From Butyricicoccus sp. Marseille-Q5471 (lineage in GTDB: Bacteria; Bacillota; Clostridia; Oscillospirales; Butyricicoccaceae): a stretch of 64,000 nt of DNA. Location of the stretch: the NCBI RefSeq assembly GCF_951230135.1, contig NZ_CATNVC010000011.1, positions 24,354-88,353 of the forward strand. The letters are read 5' to 3'. This document shows positions 10,139-19,013 of this stretch, in pieces (position 1 is the first letter of the stretch; the number at the start of each line of letters is the position of its first letter). The position numbers and the translations under genes were made by a program. The notes under the pieces were generated by a model. The model saw only the letters and a program-made list of their open reading frames with translations. It was not told the origin of the DNA and did not search any database.

Positions 10139-12498
10139 ATCACTTTCATCTCCTGCGCTGCTTTGACAGCGGCCAGACGATTTTTTACATTCATCTTGGC
10201 GTAAATATTTCCGGTATGGGTCTTTACCGTTGCCAGGCTGATATTCAGCAGTCTTCCGATTTCCGCATTGGACAGGCCGTTGACCAACAGTCGGAGCACA
10301 TTCTTCTCCGCCTCGGACAGGTCGGCGCTCAGTTGATGCGCTGGCGCCAGATACCGCGGATAGCAGATGGCCTGCTTTTGTACTGCGGCAAGCAGCCGGC
10401 GGTGGTACGCCCCCCCTACATCCGGCTTCGCCTTTTGCAGCGGCTCGTAAATTGCGGCGCCCAAATCGCTCACCACGCGGTAAAACCCATAATCTTCGCA
10501 GATTTTAAGTGCATCTGACAGAACCTCCCGCCAGCCCGGCTGCCCCATACGGTACAGCACGATGGTGCGCAGCAGGCGCGCTTCTATCCAGTTATAATGC
10601 CGCTGATAGCCTGCAAAATAATACTCCACCTGATCCAGCAGCGACAGCGCCTCGAGATGCATGCCCTTGACCAGATAAACCAGCACCTTGGTCAGGTATC
10701 GGTACCGTTCGAGCGAATAAAAATGCTCCTGCTCGTTGGGCGCTTGCTCGGCAAACCAATGCTCTGAAGCATCGTTGTCATTATTCAGCAGAGACAGCCG
10801 AACCAGAAACGCATCCACATTGAGCAGCAGCTGGCGCTTGCCCTGATTTTGCACCTCCACACGAAACTGTTCCATCATTTCCTGCGCCGTGCTCGAACTG
10901 CCTTGGCAGAGAAACATGCGCGCCATCAGGGCATTTGCCGCAAACTCAAGCTGTAAGTTGCGGCATTTTTGGCACTCCGCCTTACCGCGATTGAGCAGCA
11001 TCAGGCTTTCGGTAAAGTTGCCGTCCGCGTTTTTTTCAAACAGACTTTCGCCCAGTGCAATCTCGGGCAGGCCGGCTGCATAACTGCCAAACACCGTGTT
11101 GAGCAGCGGCGTTGCTGTTTCATAAAGGAAGCGATCCCTGCGACTCCAATCGCAGAAGTCCATGCTGCCGTTCATCACGCCGGGCATGTTGCCGCTGATG
11201 CTGACCTGCTGTATGCTCTGCCGCCGCGCGGCAATGCACTCAAGCTTGTCCAACATCTTTTCGATTCCCCGGTGCGGAATCGCAATCGACAAATAACTCA
11301 GCTTTTCCGCGGCGATTTTTTTGCGCGGATCGTTGTCCGGCAATGCACGCTCCAGTGCGGCAAGCTTTTCCATCCATGCGTCGCTTTCCGCTGTGCGCAG
11401 GGAAACCGAATGGAGAAAGGCAAGCGCGCAAATCATTTCCGGCGAATGCAGAACCTCCTGCTCGTCCAGTTCCAGATAATATTTTTCCAGTTCGTAGAAA
11501 TACGCGTCCCCCGCATTGCCGCCTGCATTTTCAATCAGTATCTCGGTGACCCGTTGCTGGTCGCCTGCCATATGATAGTACCGCAGTGCATTGGGCAGGT
11601 CGTTTTCCATCGCATAATACAGCGCGGTACTGGTATAGTTGCGCTGCAAAAAGGCTTCATCGCACAGGCGTGACCGCTTATAAACCAGATAGGTTGAGAA
11701 AATGTGATAAAAGTGATAGTTTTGCTCCGAATCGCGCCTCAAAAAGCTGCCCATGGACAGCATGGTTTCCAAAATGCCGTTCATGTTGCCCTTGCCGCAA
11801 ATCATACACACCTGCCGCTCGGTGAACTCCTCCAAATGACCGATTTGCAGCAAAACCTTCTGCACCTGACTGCTCCATCCGCTCCAAAGCATGTTATCAA
11901 AGTAGTCGTATACATCCAGTTCGGCAAGCTCGATTGCCTCGCGCGTCAACCCCTTTATTCTACAGACCCGTTGTGCCAAAAAAAATGCGCCCAGCAGCCA
12001 GCCCTGCACATAGTCGAGGATGCTTTTCGTCAACCCGCTGTTGCAGGAGATGCCGCGAAGCAGGAAAAATTCTGTCAGTTCCTGCTCGGTCAACCGCAGT
12101 TCGTCCAACCCGTAGCATGCCAGCTGATTGGTCGCGTAAAACGGCTTCAAAAACGGCGGCATGGCCGCGCGGCCAATCAGATAAAACCGTATGCCAAAGG
12201 GAGCCGCCGCCATCTGCCGGGACAGACTGTCCCGTTCTGCGTTGGTAAGCGTGTGCAAATCGTCCACCACAATATGCGGCACGCCCTGTTCCACATCGCT
12301 GCAAAATGCCTCCCACCAGTCCGCCTCCCGGGTTGACAAATAGTCGTGTGTCAGCTCATTCTGCTCCAGATACTGCTTGACCGCAGTCGTTTTGCCCCAT
12401 CCGGTATGTGCACCGATATAGATTACCTTCTTTGTTTCCGCATCCATCTGCAGACGGCTGCACAGTTCTCTGCGCAGGACGATGTGTCCCTCATTCAC
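10135..12498 (-). CDS. MalT-like LuxR-family ATPase transcriptional regulator
   Basis: 787 residues, usual size for LAL/MalT-type STAND regulators. The N-terminal NTPase has a Walker A motif GAHTGWGKTT (29-38) and a Walker B-like HIVVDDLHT (~75-83). The middle (~300-680) is helical and TPR-like. The C-terminus is a LuxR helix-turn-helix (LSEAEKNVLRLLVNGLSNAE, then GRLLNISLATVKTHTGNIY). The start is a GTG at 12498 with AGGGGG eight bases upstream. Such proteins are ATP- and ligand-dependent activators. As first gene of an operon ending in a giant surface protein, it probably controls that protein and itself; the target is inferred. A palindrome abuts the -35 of the likely promoter. Confidence 0.92.
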   Translation of the reverse strand: MNEGHIVLRRELCSRLQMDAETKKVIYIGAHTGWGKTTAVKQYLEQNELTHDYLSTREADWWEAFCSDVEQGVPHIVVDDLHTLTNAERDSLSRQMAAAPFGIRFYLIGRAAMPPFLKPFYATNQLACYGLDELRLTEQELTEFFLLRGISCNSGLTKSILDYVQGWLLGAFFLAQRVCRIKGLTREAIELAELDVYDYFDNMLWSGWSSQVQKVLLQIGHLEEFTERQVCMICGKGNMNGILETMLSMGSFLRRDSEQNYHFYHIFSTYLVYKRSRLCDEAFLQRNYTSTALYYAMENDLPNALRYYHMAGDQQRVTEILIENAGGNAGDAYFYELEKYYLELDEQEVLHSPEMICALAFLHSVSLRTAESDAWMEKLAALERALPDNDPRKKIAAEKLSYLSIAIPHRGIEKMLDKLECIAARRQSIQQVSISGNMPGVMNGSMDFCDWSRRDRFLYETATPLLNTVFGSYAAGLPEIALGESLFEKNADGNFTESLMLLNRGKAECQKCRNLQLEFAANALMARMFLCQGSSSTAQEMMEQFRVEVQNQGKRQLLLNVDAFLVRLSLLNNDNDASEHWFAEQAPNEQEHFYSLERYRYLTKVLVYLVKGMHLEALSLLDQVEYYFAGYQRHYNWIEARLLRTIVLYRMGQPGWREVLSDALKICEDYGFYRVVSDLGAAIYEPLQKAKPDVGGAYHRRLLAAVQKQAICYPRYLAPAHQLSADLSEAEKNVLRLLVNGLSNAEIGRLLNISLATVKTHTGNIYAKMNVKNRLAAVKAAQEMKVI

Positions 12499-12542
12499 GA
12501 TGCAGTCCCCCTAAAATACCTCATGCTTTCAATATATTGCCT

Positions 12543-12587
12543 ATCATAGCACACCCTTCCGTTTCTGTAATCATACCAAAGTATGAT
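12543..12587 (-). promoter_or_regulatory. Likely promoter and palindromic operator of the LuxR-type operon
   Basis: On the minus strand, TTACAG (plus 12565-12570) and TATGAT (12543-12548) are 16 bases apart and about 45 bases from the GTG start. A perfect inverted repeat, ATCATAC-CAAA-GTATGAT (12570-12587), directly abuts the -35 on its upstream side, the usual place for an activator site. The -35 is only a partial match. Confidence 0.45.
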
Positions 12588-12636
12588 ACCCGAGATTCAA
12601 TTTAACCGCGGCATCCTCCCCCGCAGCAAATGAATA

Positions 12637-12671
12637 GCGGAATGCAGTTGTCAATCACCACTGCATTCCGC
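12637..12671 (-). terminator. Hairpin spanning the stop codon of the asparagine-synthase-like gene
   Basis: GCGGAATGCAGT (12637-12648) and ACTGCATTCCGC (12660-12671) form a perfect 12-bp stem with an 11-base loop that contains the stop codon of the gene at 12651. No good T-run follows on the minus strand, so it may be a weak terminator or an mRNA-stabilising hairpin. Confidence 0.4.
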
Positions 12672-14123
12672 TGCAAACAACTGTCCGTTGATGGGAAATT
12701 GCAGCAAATCCGGCCACAATCGGCGGATAACGCCAAAAAACAGTTTCTTATGCAAGCGATCCTCATAAGGGAGGGACAGCATTTTGGATAGGATTTTGCG
12801 ATTGTTAAACAGCAGGAACGTGTCGTGCGCCATATCGCTCTCCAACAGAAGCCAGCTATGCCACTGTGCCATGATGAGTTCCCACTCGAACAGGTCATAA
12901 AAGTCGTAGTGATAGAGGTTTTCCGGCGTAAAACCGGTCAGGTCGATGAACTCACTCATCTTCTCAATGACGCGGGCATCATGCTGCATCGGTGTCATGG
13001 TATAGAGATAGGCGAGCGTTTCCGGCGAAAACCCACATCGCTCATGATCGCTGAGGTCGGCTTTCGCCACTTCTGCAATATTGGAGCGCAGATGGATTTT
13101 CCCATGCGGCCAGTCATCCGCATAAATCTTGTTGAGCCAGGGCAATCCGCGGGGCAGGCCGAGATTGCGCTGCCATACCTGCTCCAACTCATACAAATCC
13201 TTTTTGTATTTTTCGTTGCTCCATCGATACACGGTGTGCCGCAGTGCAAAATGCCGACAGATTGCCGTAGCCGTCTTAAAATCCTCACAGTGCGTGCTAT
13301 TCTTTGTTAAATGCGTGAAAAAGGTCATATCGTCCGCCACGGCTTTGCAGGCCGACAGCGTAAACCGGGAGTCTAAACCCGCGGAAAGCGACATCATGAT
13401 TTGCTCTTTTTGATGCAGCAGGGTAATTTGCCGCACCATCAGCGCCGCGACCTCTTCTTCGAGCGCGGCATAATCCGTACAGACCGGATTCTCCTCCGAA
13501 GGGAAGATGCGCGTAACCTGTTTGGTGCGCGCATCCACCTTGGTATTCGGCGTCAGCAGCCGAACATTATCATACGGCGAAATCACGCCCGGAAGACGCT
13601 TGAGCGGTGCTTTTTTATAAAAAGGATTATAGAAGAAATAACAGGCTTCATCCGAGCGTTCATATCCCATCAAATCTGCAATCATCGTGGCGTGAGACGA
13701 AAATATGACCCGGCCGATGGCTCGATCATAGTAGACGGTTCGCGTAGCGCACGCATCCGCAAAGAATTCCAGCGTGCCGCCATAGTACAGCGCCAAAACG
13801 AACCTGCCTGAAAGCTCGCTGAGATAATCGAGAAAGCAGGCTTCGGAGCTTTGGCGGCAGTGAAGCAGATTTTGCGCAATGCGCTCCGCATCGTTTTGCT
13901 CGTCAAACGGATTGAGCACCAATCCGATCAGCAGCACCGCGTCGGCATCGGCACGAGCAATCGCTGTCGGCACGCAGTCATCGCAGTATGCGGTCCACTG
14001 TGCAAACGGAATGGCACGAAATCGCCCGAACGCTTGCTGCGAACATCTGTCAACGAATCGAGGGTTTGGCAAATCGGTAAACAAAAACCCTCTTTTATAG
14101 AGCAATGCATCATATTTCCCCAT
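12651..14123 (-). CDS. Asparagine-synthase-like amidotransferase protein
   Basis: 490 residues, starting at an ATG preceded by GGGAGG. The C-terminal half carries a PP-loop (SLSAGLDSR, 245-253) typical of the ATP-pyrophosphatase domain of asparagine synthase B. The N-terminal half resembles the glutaminase fold (LSGRFVLALYYGGTLEFFAD, ~104-123), but residue 2 is Gly, not the nucleophilic Cys, so glutamine hydrolysis is not expected. AsnB relatives of this kind occur in polysaccharide, spore-coat and peptide-modification clusters. Here the neighbours are two glycosyltransferases, a nucleotide-sugar dehydrogenase and a Cys-rich protein. The likely job is amidation of a sugar or peptide carboxyl on a surface polymer (inference). 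Confidence 0.8.
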   Translation of the reverse strand: MGKYDALLYKRGFLFTDLPNPRFVDRCSQQAFGRFRAIPFAQWTAYCDDCVPTAIARADADAVLLIGLVLNPFDEQNDAERIAQNLLHCRQSSEACFLDYLSELSGRFVLALYYGGTLEFFADACATRTVYYDRAIGRVIFSSHATMIADLMGYERSDEACYFFYNPFYKKAPLKRLPGVISPYDNVRLLTPNTKVDARTKQVTRIFPSEENPVCTDYAALEEEVAALMVRQITLLHQKEQIMMSLSAGLDSRFTLSACKAVADDMTFFTHLTKNSTHCEDFKTATAICRHFALRHTVYRWSNEKYKKDLYELEQVWQRNLGLPRGLPWLNKIYADDWPHGKIHLRSNIAEVAKADLSDHERCGFSPETLAYLYTMTPMQHDARVIEKMSEFIDLTGFTPENLYHYDFYDLFEWELIMAQWHSWLLLESDMAHDTFLLFNNRKILSKMLSLPYEDRLHKKLFFGVIRRLWPDLLQFPINGQLFAAECSGD

Positions 14124-14160
14124 CTCTTTCCTCCCAATCAGAACCGCCCGGCATCCGGTG

Positions 14161-14979
14161 TTATTTCATACTTAGTGGAATATCTGCATCAAAAAACGCG
14201 TCACAAACCGATACATCGGGTTTTTCATGCGGAACAACAAACCCGCTCGACGCAATGTTGAGCGCAACAATTCGGTAAACAAACAGCATCATATAGGATC
14301 CGACCGTGATATATATATATTTAAGGGTATCTTCATACATACCATCGCAAATATCATCACAGTCCACCGCTTGCTCGACGCAGACGATGCTCACATCGAG
14401 CGGATACGCCTGCAGTTCTACCAATGCATGCGGTCCGGCACTGCTGCCGCGGCAATCCGAAAAATCCGAGCAGGCAACGGCAGATTGTCCTCCGCCGTAC
14501 ATAGTGAATCTGCGTTCGCACCGAAAGGATACACATAAATCCATCTTTGTCTCGGTGCGGATTTCCCCGGGGATATCTTCCAAGCACACGCATTGGATGG
14601 GCAGCGGGCGCAAAAGATGGTTCAGAAACTGCAGCCTGCATGCATACTGCACACAGACTTCGATTTCCCAGCACCCTTTTTTCAGCTCTGACGGACGTAC
14701 AACCGTTGTTCCCAGCTGTTCCACGTGGAAGCTTTCATCCACCAGTTTGACTTTTGAGACATAGTCCGGCAGGATCACCGGACGCCCCGGCTGCACCAGT
14801 CGCCCAAATGTCCCCGAGCCTTCCCGGTTTTCGAGAATAATACATTCGCAAGGCTCTGCGGAAATCCAAGGGCCGTATGGATCGCACGTTTTTTGCCTGC
14901 ATTGGTCATATATTTTAAAAGCAAGTATGGCATCTTCCTCCTGCTTGCAGTTTGGATGATTCCATATTGGTGAGAGCAT
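14161..14979 (-). CDS. Cysteine-rich protein of unknown function, possibly spore-surface
   Basis: About 272 residues from the ATG at 14979, nine bases after GGAAAGGAG; an ATG at 14988 sits directly on that site and is less likely. Roughly 18-20 cysteines are present, including FKIYDQCRQKTCDPYG, EPCECIIL, GCWEIEVCVQYACR, CVCLED and VDCDDICDG. There is no signal peptide and no clear membrane segment apart from one hydrophobic stretch near the C-terminus (YIYITVGSYMMLFVYRIVAL). I do not recognise an enzyme. Cys-rich proteins without a signal are common in clostridial spore coats and exosporia, and the adjacent CgeB-like gene points the same way; this is inference. It lies 37 bases upstream of the asparagine-synthase-like gene in the same direction. 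Confidence 0.75.
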   Translation of the reverse strand: MLSPIWNHPNCKQEEDAILAFKIYDQCRQKTCDPYGPWISAEPCECIILENREGSGTFGRLVQPGRPVILPDYVSKVKLVDESFHVEQLGTTVVRPSELKKGCWEIEVCVQYACRLQFLNHLLRPLPIQCVCLEDIPGEIRTETKMDLCVSFRCERRFTMYGGGQSAVACSDFSDCRGSSAGPHALVELQAYPLDVSIVCVEQAVDCDDICDGMYEDTLKYIYITVGSYMMLFVYRIVALNIASSGFVVPHEKPDVSVCDAFFDADIPLSMK

Positions 14980-15053
14980 AAAATTCATCTCCTTTCCGCC
15001 CCATTCTATGAAAACGCCCGATCAAATGATTGTATTCTGCCATGGAGGTCACT

Positions 15054-16028
15054 ATGAACGTTCTGTTCTGCGCACGCAGCAATCTGCTCACTCACCCTGC
15101 TGGGGACACCATTCAGGTGCAGAAAAGCGCTGAATACCTCCGTCAAGGCGGGATATCGGTCGAAATTGGCCCTGTCCCTTCGGCGCAATCGGATTACGAG
15201 GTCATTCACCTATGGGGGCTGCATCCCATGGAAGAAATCTATCCGGCCTTTGAACGCGCCCGGCTGAGCGGCGCCAAAATCGCCGTTTCGCCGATCTACT
15301 GGAATCTATCGCGGTACTATACCGCACTGCACAGTATTGACCGCCTCGCCCAGTGGAATTGGCTTTGCCGGTTTCGGCGGGAGATTCTCCAAGAGTGCGA
15401 TAAAATTTTTGTCTCCGGACATTTGGAGATGCACTCCCTGCAGCAGGATATCGGTGTGGAGCTTCCCTACACCGTGGTGCCGAACGGCGTTGATGCGCGT
15501 GTTTTTCATCCCAAAGAGGAGGCATCCGCCCCACAGAACTCCTATATCCTTTGCGCGGCCCGCATCTGCCCGCGCAAAAACCAGCTTGCACTTGCCAAAG
15601 CCTGCGCTGCCATGAACCGACCATTGATTCTGGCCGGATCGGTTGGCAATCAACGCTATTTACAGCAGTGCCTTGCCTATGAGCAGGTGCAGTATGCCGG
15701 TGTGCTGGACTGGGAAGCGCTGTCCAAACTGTATGAACAGGCCGAGCTACACGTGCTTGCCAGTTATGTCGAGACACCCGGTCTTGCCACACTGGAGGCC
15801 GCATGCATGGGCTGCAACGTTGTCTCTACCGCCGAGGGAGATGCCTCCGAATATCTCGAAAATCTGGCAACCTACTGTGACCCCTATCAGGCTGGCAGCA
15901 TTGAGCAGGCCATTGCCGATGCCCTGTCTCACAGCTTTCAGCCGCAGCTTCGGCAGCACCTGCTGGCGCACTACCAGTGGGAAGAATGCCTTGCGCCCTT
16001 GCTCCAAGGCTATCAGGAATGGCTCTAA
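15054..16028 (+). CDS. Glycosyltransferase, GT4-like (GT-B fold)
   Basis: 324 residues starting at the ATG at 15054, five bases after GGAGG; an in-frame TTG at 15030 lacks a site. The N-terminus has a Rossmann start and a substrate loop (HLWGLHPMEEIYPAFE). The C-terminal GT-B half shows VVPNGVDARVFHP, ILCAARICPRKNQLALAKA and the nucleotide-sugar-binding SYVETPGLATLEAACMGCN, with the E-x7-E-like pattern of retaining GT4 enzymes. No membrane segment is seen, so it is cytoplasmic or peripheral. It is transcribed opposite to its neighbours, and its stop overlaps by four bases the stop of the converging glycosyltransferase at 16025. The acceptor is unknown. Confidence 0.88.
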   Translation: MNVLFCARSNLLTHPAGDTIQVQKSAEYLRQGGISVEIGPVPSAQSDYEVIHLWGLHPMEEIYPAFERARLSGAKIAVSPIYWNLSRYYTALHSIDRLAQWNWLCRFRREILQECDKIFVSGHLEMHSLQQDIGVELPYTVVPNGVDARVFHPKEEASAPQNSYILCAARICPRKNQLALAKACAAMNRPLILAGSVGNQRYLQQCLAYEQVQYAGVLDWEALSKLYEQAELHVLASYVETPGLATLEAACMGCNVVSTAEGDASEYLENLATYCDPYQAGSIEQAIADALSHSFQPQLRQHLLAHYQWEECLAPLLQGYQEWL

Positions 16029-17353
16029 ACCGTGACGATTGGACGATAATCCTCCGTATGGCAGATAAACTGGCAGCTGCGCAGCAAAACTTCATCGCTG
16101 ACCTTGCAGGTGTGCTCTGTTTTGCTTGCCCGCCGGCAGTAAACATAGTTGAAACGGTCGGTCGAGTACATGGAGACCCCGTTTTTGATGCATTCCTTTA
16201 AAAACACGCTGTCTGACCCCTGCCGTTTTTCGCGAAAACGGATATGGTCGAGCACTTCTCGCTTAATGATAAATCCCGATCCGGAGAGAAAACGGACATA
16301 ACGGTTCTCCATACCGGGGCAAATCAGCGCAAGAATATGGCTGGATTCAAAATAGCAAAAATAGCTGAGTTTTCCGACGATTTCGGTTTTCGCATACGGA
16401 AAGGCGTTCATCAAATCGGTCAGAAATTCCGGTGCATAGTAATTATCATCATCAAATTTCGTGACATACGGGAAATCGCTGTGGTCAATCCCCTCGTTCA
16501 GACAGATGCCGAGCGGCAGCGCCTCATCCACGCGCAGCACTGTCGCATTTTTCGACAGACGGGCTCGTTCCTTCCACGGCTCTATGTCGATGCCGTTATG
16601 ATTTAAAATGACAACCAGCTCCCTCGGCTCATATGTCTGGCAATCATAGTTTGCAAAAATGGTCTCCATCGAGTCCAGTTTGTTGGTAGCTGTCAGCACG
16701 GTAACACCGGGATGCGGCATTCTGGCATCTTCTCTGCCCAGTGCGGCCAAAATGGTCTCCAACCGATGCGTATACGTGTTTGCGGCCGCCGTTTCTCGCA
16801 AAAAAGCGAGGTCTGCCGCCGCCGGCATCAGATCCTTTCTGCCGAAATGCGTGGTGTTGACCGGCCCGCAGTTCAATAGTTGCACGCCATATGGCAAAAA
16901 CGCGAAGCTTCGTTTAAAGGCATCGCGCTGGTATTGCGCCAAGGTCTGCGGGTTGGCAACCAAGATATGGTCAAACGGCGCGGCAAGCTGTTTTCTTTCC
17001 TCCCACCGTTCGGGGCCCTCGGTGTCCCAATAAATGGTTGGAATCCCGCAAACCTTACACCGTTGCGCCACGGCTTGCAGCGTGCTGAGCCTCCACTGCC
17101 ACGGAATTGCGTTTTCACTCACTGTGGCAGGCGACTGCGCCAGAAAAAAGGTGATGTTTCCGCTATTGAGCGTATCCTCCCAGTTTTCCTGACACAGAGG
17201 AAGCAGGTTGCACTCACTCTCCATATCCCACAAAAGCGATGGCTGCAGCATGCAGGCAACCGTCACATCGTCCCGCACCTTAGGCATGCCGGACAGGTTG
17301 GGCGGGACGGCAGAATACTTTTCATAGCTGCGGATATTCGGTAAAATCGGCAT
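16025..17353 (-). CDS. CgeB-like / GT2 fusion glycosyltransferase
   Basis: 442 residues; ATG at 17353 with GGAGGGG upstream. Residues ~90-175 (IPTIYWDTEGPERWEERKQL, then FDHILVANPQTLAQYQRDAF) resemble the N-terminal domain of spore maturation protein CgeB/YkvP. Residues ~215-430 are a GT-A domain: VTVLTATNKLDSMETIFANY, then VTKFDDDNYY (metal- and nucleotide-binding DDD, ~302-305) and a later acceptor region (FLSGSGFIIKREVL). CgeB proteins act on the spore outer layer in bacilli, which is the basis for proposing a spore-surface glycan here. It lies 24 bases upstream of the frameshifted nucleotide-sugar dehydrogenase (coding order: dehydrogenase first). Confidence 0.85.
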   Translation of the reverse strand: MPILPNIRSYEKYSAVPPNLSGMPKVRDDVTVACMLQPSLLWDMESECNLLPLCQENWEDTLNSGNITFFLAQSPATVSENAIPWQWRLSTLQAVAQRCKVCGIPTIYWDTEGPERWEERKQLAAPFDHILVANPQTLAQYQRDAFKRSFAFLPYGVQLLNCGPVNTTHFGRKDLMPAAADLAFLRETAAANTYTHRLETILAALGREDARMPHPGVTVLTATNKLDSMETIFANYDCQTYEPRELVVILNHNGIDIEPWKERARLSKNATVLRVDEALPLGICLNEGIDHSDFPYVTKFDDDNYYAPEFLTDLMNAFPYAKTEIVGKLSYFCYFESSHILALICPGMENRYVRFLSGSGFIIKREVLDHIRFREKRQGSDSVFLKECIKNGVSMYSTDRFNYVYCRRASKTEHTCKVSDEVLLRSCQFICHTEDYRPIVTV

Positions 17354-17377
17354 AGTGTTCCCCTCCGGACGTACTTA

Positions 17378-18636
17378 TCATTGAAAAAGCGCTACGCCGC
17401 TCGTCGGTTTCAGCACATGCTGCGTATCCATTATAATAGGCGGCGTTGCCATATGAGCAGCAAGCGCGGCGGTATCCAGCGGCATCGCACGCTGCAGCGC
17501 CGTAATCACAAGGCAGTCGGCATCCTGCACGGCATCCGCAAGCGAAGCCGCCTGAAACGGAAACTGCGGCGGCACCAGCGGGTCATAGGCACGCACCTGC
17601 GCCCCGATATCCTCAAGCTCCCGAATTAAATCGAGCGCCGGACTGTTTCGCAAATCCGCGCAGTAGCTTTTCATCGCAAGCCCCGCAACGGCAATTTTTG
17701 CACCCTTCACCGATTTTCCGGCCTTGCTCAAGGCTTGGATCATCCGTTGCGCCAGCTGATGCGGACGCTCCTGATTCAGTTTTCGTGCGGTTTGAGACAG
17801 GGTCAGACCGTCATCCGGCATCGCCCCCCGCAGGTAGGACAGCGCGTTTGGCAGGCAATAGCCGCCCACGCCCGGCCCTGAGGTCAGCATGGAAACGCGG
17901 GGATTGACATTTACGAGCTGCTGCAGCTCCGCATCATCAATTTTCAGTGAAACGGCAGCGTCGCTGATTTCGTTTGCAAATGCAATGTTGACGTCCCGGC
18001 AGATATTCTGCACCACTTTGGCCATCTCGGCGGTTCGGATATTGGATGCGGTGTGAATCGGAACCTGGGTGACGGTACGGAAAAAGGCAAGCGCCTTTTG
18101 CAGGCTTTCTTCATCCATGCCGGACAGAATCAGCGGATTTTTCTCCAATTCCTCAAACGCCTGCGTTTCAATGATGGTTTCCGGGCAGTACGCGAAGTGG
18201 AACGGCAGATTGCGCCGCTGCAAAATGGGCAGAATGGTCGTTTCGCAGGTTCCCGGAATCATGGTGGAGCGGAGAACAATCAGGTCGTGCGGCGCCAGCA
18301 CATCTGCGATGGCCTCTACCGCACAATGACCGGCGACAGATCCTTGCTTCCATCCGGTCGGTCTGCGATGCCGACCGAGATCAGAAACACCGCCGGTTCT
18401 GCTCCGACCCGGTCAATCTTTTCTCCTATTTGAAGCACACCGCGTTCGATGAGTGTTTTTGCGATTTCTTTGATGGGAACACCGTTGCGGTATTCCTCTA
18501 TATCAATACGGCCAGCACGGATTTGTGCAATGCGCTCACAATCGATATCGACCCCAAGCACAACTTGACCCGACAGAGCAAGCCAACATGCGAGCGGAAG
18601 TCCAACATGCCCAAGGCCTAGAACATAAGATGTCAT
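17378..18636 (-). pseudogene. UDP-sugar 6-dehydrogenase (UDP-ManNAc/GlcNAc type), frameshifted
   Basis: Two adjacent minus-strand frames together make one ~415-residue nucleotide-sugar dehydrogenase. The first (18636 down to the TAG at 18316-18318) has the NAD motif GLGHVGLPLA and ends SVGIADRPDGSKDLSPVI. The second resumes as AVEAIADVLAPHDLIVLRST and continues through YCPETI, the catalytic Cys region GPGVGGYCLPNA and VAGLAMKSYCADLRNSPA to a stop at 17378. One missing base at about 18321-18326 explains the break. The GPGVGGxC form is typical of the WecC-type UDP-N-acetylhexosamine group, although the usual His before Cys is Tyr here. The start has TAGGAGG upstream. If the frameshift is real the enzyme is dead, since catalytic and NAD domains are separated. 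A sequencing error is the main alternative. Confidence 0.85.
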
Positions 18637-19013
18637 GGTTTTCCTCCTAAAATCACTTTCAAATCAGTGTATGCGTATGCTGATATGCAAGTGCCCGCCG
18701 TTTGGCCGTATTCACAGGCATCCCTACAATAGCCGCGGACAGGCCCATATCCTTTTCCAGCCTTGACGAGAAATATCTTTATGTTATATTAACAAATTAA
18801 TTTACTAAACGTATATCATTGTTCCTCCTTGACTATCCGGCACTCACATGACAGACACTTGCAGATTGCATAAACAGATAGGAAACAACTCTCTCCTTTA
18901 CACGAAATTGGAACTCGTGCCCTCATGCCTGCAGCGAAGTATTGTCTCGCGTACTTTATAATGCTTTTCGATCCGGATACACTAAATGCAGTCTGCAAAG
19001 GAGGACTTTGATT
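18637..19013 (+). other. Intergenic region upstream of the SDR gene
   Basis: This 377-base stretch separates the divergent dehydrogenase remnant from the SDR. It has an AT-rich patch (about 18770-18815) and a good -10 (TATAAT, 18957-18962) 51 bases before the SDR start, without a convincing -35 at the right distance. I see no ORF or RNA gene. Confidence 0.5.
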
